The position numbers and the translations under genes are program-made. A DNA stretch of 64,000 nt, from contig WLWZ01000007.1 of NCBI GenBank assembly GCA_012103315.1, forward strand, positions 62,001 to 126,000, in the 5' to 3' direction. The DNA is from Alphaproteobacteria bacterium (GTDB lineage: Bacteria; Pseudomonadota; Alphaproteobacteria; MPNO01; UBA2964). Each line of letters begins with the position of its first letter. Position 1 is the first letter of the stretch. Shown one piece after another: positions 61,121-64,000 of this stretch. The notes under the pieces are model-generated. The model was not told the DNA's origin. It saw only the letters and a list, made by a program, of their open reading frames with translations, and made no database searches.

Positions 61121-61342
61121 ATGTCAAACAATACGGATCAGGCTGAAAGGTTAGATACGTTAGAAGTGCGTATCGCCCATCAAGATCAGATCATCGATGA
61201 ACTTAGCCAAGTTTCAGCTAAGCAATGGTCTGAAATCAGTGGATTAAATGAACAGATCGATCTCTTGAAAAACAAGCTGCAAGAGTTGGAAAATGGATTA
61301 ACTAGTCCACCGGATCAGGATGTTCCTCCGCCGCATTTTTAA
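61121..61342 (+). CDS. SlyX-family protein
   Basis: A 73-residue coiled-coil protein. 'RLDTLEVRIAHQDQIIDELS' and the heptad pattern up to 'LQELENGL' are typical, and the C-terminus 'PPPHF' is the common SlyX ending. Function of SlyX is unknown. Confidence 0.82.
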   Translation: MSNNTDQAERLDTLEVRIAHQDQIIDELSQVSAKQWSEISGLNEQIDLLKNKLQELENGLTSPPDQDVPPPHF

Positions 61343-61376
61343 GACCACCGTACGTTAGCGAATATAGGATCGCTGT

Positions 61377-61787
61377 ATGTCTCTTCAAGACACACATAAC
61401 CGATGGATTACAAAACTCGTGGAACAAATGTCCTCTATTGAGGGCGTTACACACCTATCCCTGAAACACGAGCAGATCGAATTAAGAATTTTACACAATG
61501 GTGCACAAAGAACAGTGTTAATGGCAGGGCGAACCAGTGATATCCGGGGCCAGAAAGATCAGTACGGCAAAATGCGGAGTGCTCTCACAGAGCTGGGAAT
61601 TATAGAAGGTCAAAATTTCACTCCACCCAAACGTTCGCGTAAACCAATGTCTCCGCAAATGGCCGCCGCCAGGGCCAAACAACAGCAGGAGTTTGGCGCC
61701 TGGCAAGAAATATGGCGAACAATCCGAAAGGCAGAAACCTCCCTCGACCGAGAGTACGAAATCTCGAACATGATAGATTATTACTAA
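61377..61787 (+). CDS. hypothetical protein
   Basis: A 136-residue soluble protein without a family I recognise. The N-terminal 75 residues look alpha/beta, then a basic, proline-containing linker 'PPKRSRKPMSP' leads to a C-terminal charged helix. Near-normal codon use and a terminator after it support a real gene. It follows slyX by 34 bp. Confidence 0.55.
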   Translation: MSLQDTHNRWITKLVEQMSSIEGVTHLSLKHEQIELRILHNGAQRTVLMAGRTSDIRGQKDQYGKMRSALTELGIIEGQNFTPPKRSRKPMSPQMAAARAKQQQEFGAWQEIWRTIRKAETSLDREYEISNMIDYY

Positions 61788-61796
61788 TAGCCGACG

Positions 61797-61830
61797 AAAA
61801 AATGGGTCAGTCCCGAAGAACTAACCCATT
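61797..61830. terminator. bidirectional intrinsic terminator
   Basis: AATGGGTcAGT (61801-61811) pairs with ACTaACCCATT (61820-61830) with one mismatch. On the minus strand it is followed by six T (complement of 61797-61802), which suits tRNA-Pro; on the plus strand TAAATTATT follows. Confidence 0.8.
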
Positions 61831-61838
61831 TAAATTAT

Positions 61839-61915
<77 letters not shown>

Positions 61916-61996
61916 ATACAAGGCTCGTACAAAATGAAACCCGCGAACCGGCGGGCAATTTACGTGTGAAGGCCATCCAAAGCAACGACCGAATAA

Positions 61997-62467
61997 CTAT
62001 ATTTCGTCGAGAATCTTTCGTAGCGCAACGAGTTCAGTCAGGACATTCTGAAGTTCGGCACGCGTTGCCGCACGGATATCCGAACTCCCCTTTTTTGTTT
62101 CAGGGGCAACAGATTCCGACGAACCACTAATGTGCTCAACAATCGGCTCAGATTGGGCACGCGTTTTCTTAAAATGGCCGTCTCGCAGCAACTTTTGGAC
62201 GCCCTTAATCGTATAACCATCATCATAAAGAAGTGACCTGATTTCTCGTAAAAGAATGATGTCTTCTGGCCGGTAATAGCGGCGCCCTCCACCTCTTTTC
62301 ATGGGACGAATTTGCGTAAATTTGGTTTCCCAAAAACGCAGGACGTGCGAAGGAACGCTTAGTTCGGTTGCGACTTCGCTAATGGTTCGAAAAGCAGCAG
62401 CTGACTTGCCCTTCGATCGTATTGTTTGCTGATCTGTTGATTCCGCGGCAACGGCGTCAGTCATCAT
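61997..62467 (-). CDS. MerR-family transcriptional regulator
   Basis: A 156-residue protein. A winged helix-turn-helix spans about residues 26-95: '[20 protein letters not shown]' and '[20 protein letters not shown]'. A variable linker leads to a C-terminal coiled coil ([21 protein letters not shown]). No cysteine pair for metal or redox sensing is present. It overlaps the ihfA stop by 4 nt. This MerR-like gene is a fixed member of the alphaproteobacterial plsX-fabH-ihfA block; its targets are unknown. Confidence 0.88.
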   Translation of the reverse strand: MMTDAVAAESTDQQTIRSKGKSAAAFRTISEVATELSVPSHVLRFWETKFTQIRPMKRGGGRRYYRPEDIILLREIRSLLYDDGYTIKGVQKLLRDGHFKKTRAQSEPIVEHISGSSESVAPETKKGSSDIRAATRAELQNVLTELVALRKILDEI

Positions 62468-62799
62468 GCTCCAGAGGTTTCCTCACCACTACCCGTAGAC
62501 GGGTTCAGCGACGAGTTAATCTTTTGCTTCAGAACGTTGGAAGCCCGAAAGACAAGCACGCGTCGAGGTTTGATTGGCACCTCCTCGCCGGTTTTGGGGT
62601 TTCGACCTTTCCGCTCTCCCTTTTGGCGGACGGAAAAACTGCCGAATGAAGAAATCTTTACAGATTCCCCTCGTACCAATGTATCCGATATCTCATTAAG
62701 AACGCCTTCAACCAAATCGGCCGACTCATTCCGCGACAGGCCTACTTCCTGATAAACCGCTTCACTGAGCTGTGCACGCGTTACTGTCGATCCTGCCAT
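62464..62799 (-). CDS. ihfA: integration host factor subunit alpha
   Basis: A 111-residue HU/IHF-family DNA-bending protein. '[20 protein letters not shown]', '[21 protein letters not shown]' and the proline that intercalates DNA match IhfA. The tail '[13 protein letters not shown]' is longer than in E. coli. It bends DNA for recombination and promoter control. Encoded 108 bp after fabH. Confidence 0.93.
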   Translation of the reverse strand: MAGSTVTRAQLSEAVYQEVGLSRNESADLVEGVLNEISDTLVRGESVKISSFGSFSVRQKGERKGRNPKTGEEVPIKPRRVLVFRASNVLKQKINSSLNPSTGSGEETSGA

Positions 62800-62907
62800 A
62801 GTATCCCCCGTAAATCCCTGAGCCGAACGGTACCCAAAGCGGATATTGCCGTCAATATCAATAACATACCGTGCTGAGTTAAAGTTTGGGGCGGACCGCC
62901 CCTAGAC

Positions 62908-63882
62908 CTACCAACGGATCAGGCTTGCGCCCCAGGTAAAGCCACCACCCATCGCTTCCATCACAACGATATTGCGCTCTTGAATACGGCCGTCAGTGAC
63001 GGCTTCACACAGCGCCAGAGGAATAGAGGCAGCAGATGTATTAGCGTGACGATCAACGGTTATGACAACCTTATCCGGTGACAGCCTTAGCTTCCGCGCC
63101 GTCCCATCAAGGATCCGCTTGTTGGCCTGATGGGGAACAAGCCAGTCGATATCAGCGGCTGTCATATTGTTGGCGGTTAAAGCCTCGCCGAGGACCGATG
63201 CCATGTTATTGACGGCATGTTTGAAGACTTCCGGACCTTCCATCCTAAGGTGGCCAACAGTTTTCGTCGAAGACGGTCCACCATCAACATAAAGACAATC
63301 GTGATGCCGACCATCTGAATGAAGGTGATTGCTTAGAATGCCACGAGGTTCCGCATCACCGCTCTCCTCTATCCCTTGCAACACTATGGCTCCCGCTCCG
63401 TCACCAAACAAAACGCAAGTTGTACGGTCTTCCCAGTCAAGAATTCTCGAAAACGTCTCCGCACCAATCACCAAGACCCTATTCGCCTGGCCAAGTCGAA
63501 TAAAGTTATCGGCAACGTTCAACGCATAGATAAACCCCGTGCAAACTGCTTGTACGTCAAAGGCCGCGCCTTTGGTCATACCTAAGGCCGCCTGAACCCG
63601 TGTAGCCGTGGCTGGAAAGGTCTCATCGGGTGTCGCTGTTGCTAGCACAATCAGATCGATATCGTCTGCAGAAACACCTGCCGATGCCAAGGCATCTTGC
63701 GCTGCATTAATCGCTAAATCTGAGGTATTCTGATTATCGTCTGCGATCCGTCGTTCGCAGATACCCGTCCGTTTCTGGATCCACTCATCAGAGGTGTCGA
63801 CACGTTTTGCCAACTCTTCATTCGTAACAACACGTTCCGGTAAGTAGTGCCCGCATCCAACTACGATAGAACGTCGAGTCAT
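62908..63882 (-). CDS. fabH: beta-ketoacyl-ACP synthase III
   Basis: A 324-residue enzyme that starts fatty-acid synthesis by condensing acetyl-CoA with malonyl-ACP. The catalytic triad is C114 in 'VQAVCTGF', H251 in '[10 protein letters not shown]' and N281 in '[10 protein letters not shown]'. Length is normal. Its ATG overlaps the plsX stop (ATGA at 63879-63882). Confidence 0.96.
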   Translation of the reverse strand: MTRRSIVVGCGHYLPERVVTNEELAKRVDTSDEWIQKRTGICERRIADDNQNTSDLAINAAQDALASAGVSADDIDLIVLATATPDETFPATATRVQAALGMTKGAAFDVQAVCTGFIYALNVADNFIRLGQANRVLVIGAETFSRILDWEDRTTCVLFGDGAGAIVLQGIEESGDAEPRGILSNHLHSDGRHHDCLYVDGGPSSTKTVGHLRMEGPEVFKHAVNNMASVLGEALTANNMTAADIDWLVPHQANKRILDGTARKLRLSPDKVVITVDRHANTSAASIPLALCEAVTDGRIQERNIVVMEAMGGGFTWGASLIRW

Positions 63883-64000
63883 CCCGCCTGCGCCTGGGGA
63901 ACTTCTTGTTCACCATATTCAGCCAACTCGCGCATAATAAAGTCATTGATGTCGTTTGCTGCCATATCAACAGCAACCCCAATTGCATTTGCAAAACCAA
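63879..64000 (-). CDS. plsX: phosphate acyltransferase PlsX, C-terminal end (cut by window)
   Basis: Only the last 40 codons are in the window: '[20 protein letters not shown]' and '[19 protein letters not shown]'. These match the PlsX C-terminus, and the position directly upstream of fabH is standard. PlsX makes acyl-phosphate for phospholipid synthesis. The 5' part lies beyond position 64000. Confidence 0.85.
   Translation of the reverse strand, partial: GFANAIGVAVDMAANDINDFIMRELAEYGEQEVPQAQAG

Overview
The window is 64 kb of a bacterial chromosome. It is most likely from an alphaproteobacterium, and a marine or soil Rhodospirillales-type heterotroph would fit. The support is the plsX-fabH-ihfA-merR-tRNA-Pro block at the right end, an aerobic CO-dehydrogenase-type (cox) cluster, a Mrp-like antiporter operon with several D-type subunits, and many TauD, CaiB, NIPSNAP, LLM and MFS genes. 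The species cannot be named from sequence reading alone.

Layout. 1-5273 (+): 3' part of a Mrp/Mnh-type cation/proton antiporter operon with one C-type and three D-type membrane subunits plus a small membrane protein. 5270-6825 (-): a class IV PLP aminotransferase and a Panacea/SocA-like protein. 6989-15345 (+): a cox cluster (coxG, coxS, coxM, coxD, coxE, split XdhC pair, MoeA-like/MobA-like fusion, MFS) that has no coxL. 15362-24305 (mostly -): NIPSNAP, an orphan flagellar-rod-like protein, an alpha/beta hydrolase, a four-gene operon (SDR, MFS, isochorismatase-type amidase, Asp/Glu-racemase-fold enzyme), a PAS histidine kinase and glnS. 24448-27259 (+): a lipoprotein, an MFS and a TauD dioxygenase around a broken SGNH hydrolase tail. 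27279-29310: a small genomic island between a complete tRNA-Glu gene and a 50-bp copy of its 3' half; it carries one SGNH-type gene split by a frame change at a U UUU UUG heptamer. 29399-39055 (-): housekeeping genes (DUF2062, recJ, glpX, hom, aminotransferase, OmpA-type lipoprotein, argC, rpsI, rplM).

39171-41430 looks like inserted DNA: a membrane sulfatase-like gene and a 51-residue DPVTGS protein whose best start is AUA. It is bracketed by rplM's own 5' region and a decayed copy of it. 41738-51770 is accessory metabolism: an IPNS-like oxygenase, CoA-binding protein, ArsC-like protein, VOC protein, three MFS carriers, cutA, TauE, cupin, PhyH and aspartate dehydrogenase. 51771-52283 is noncoding and holds a candidate structured small RNA. 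52284-55532 (+) is a tight operon of BadH-like and BadI-like enzymes, a class III CoA transferase and a MaoC hydratase, suggesting alicyclic acid ring opening. 55529-60961 holds a LigAB-type extradiol dioxygenase, an LLM flavoenzyme, a TctC-type binding protein, a second Asp/Glu-racemase-fold enzyme, a lipocalin-like protein and a TauD dioxygenase. 61121-64000 closes with SlyX, an unknown protein, tRNA-Pro, a MerR regulator, ihfA, fabH and the end of plsX.

The strongest leads are the tRNA-Glu island and its possible -1 frameshift, the rplM duplication around the sulfatase cassette, the cox operon without coxL, the BadH/BadI/CoA-transferase operon, and the candidate small RNA at 51.9-52.1 kb. 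I saw no CRISPR array, complete insertion sequence, integrase or prophage.
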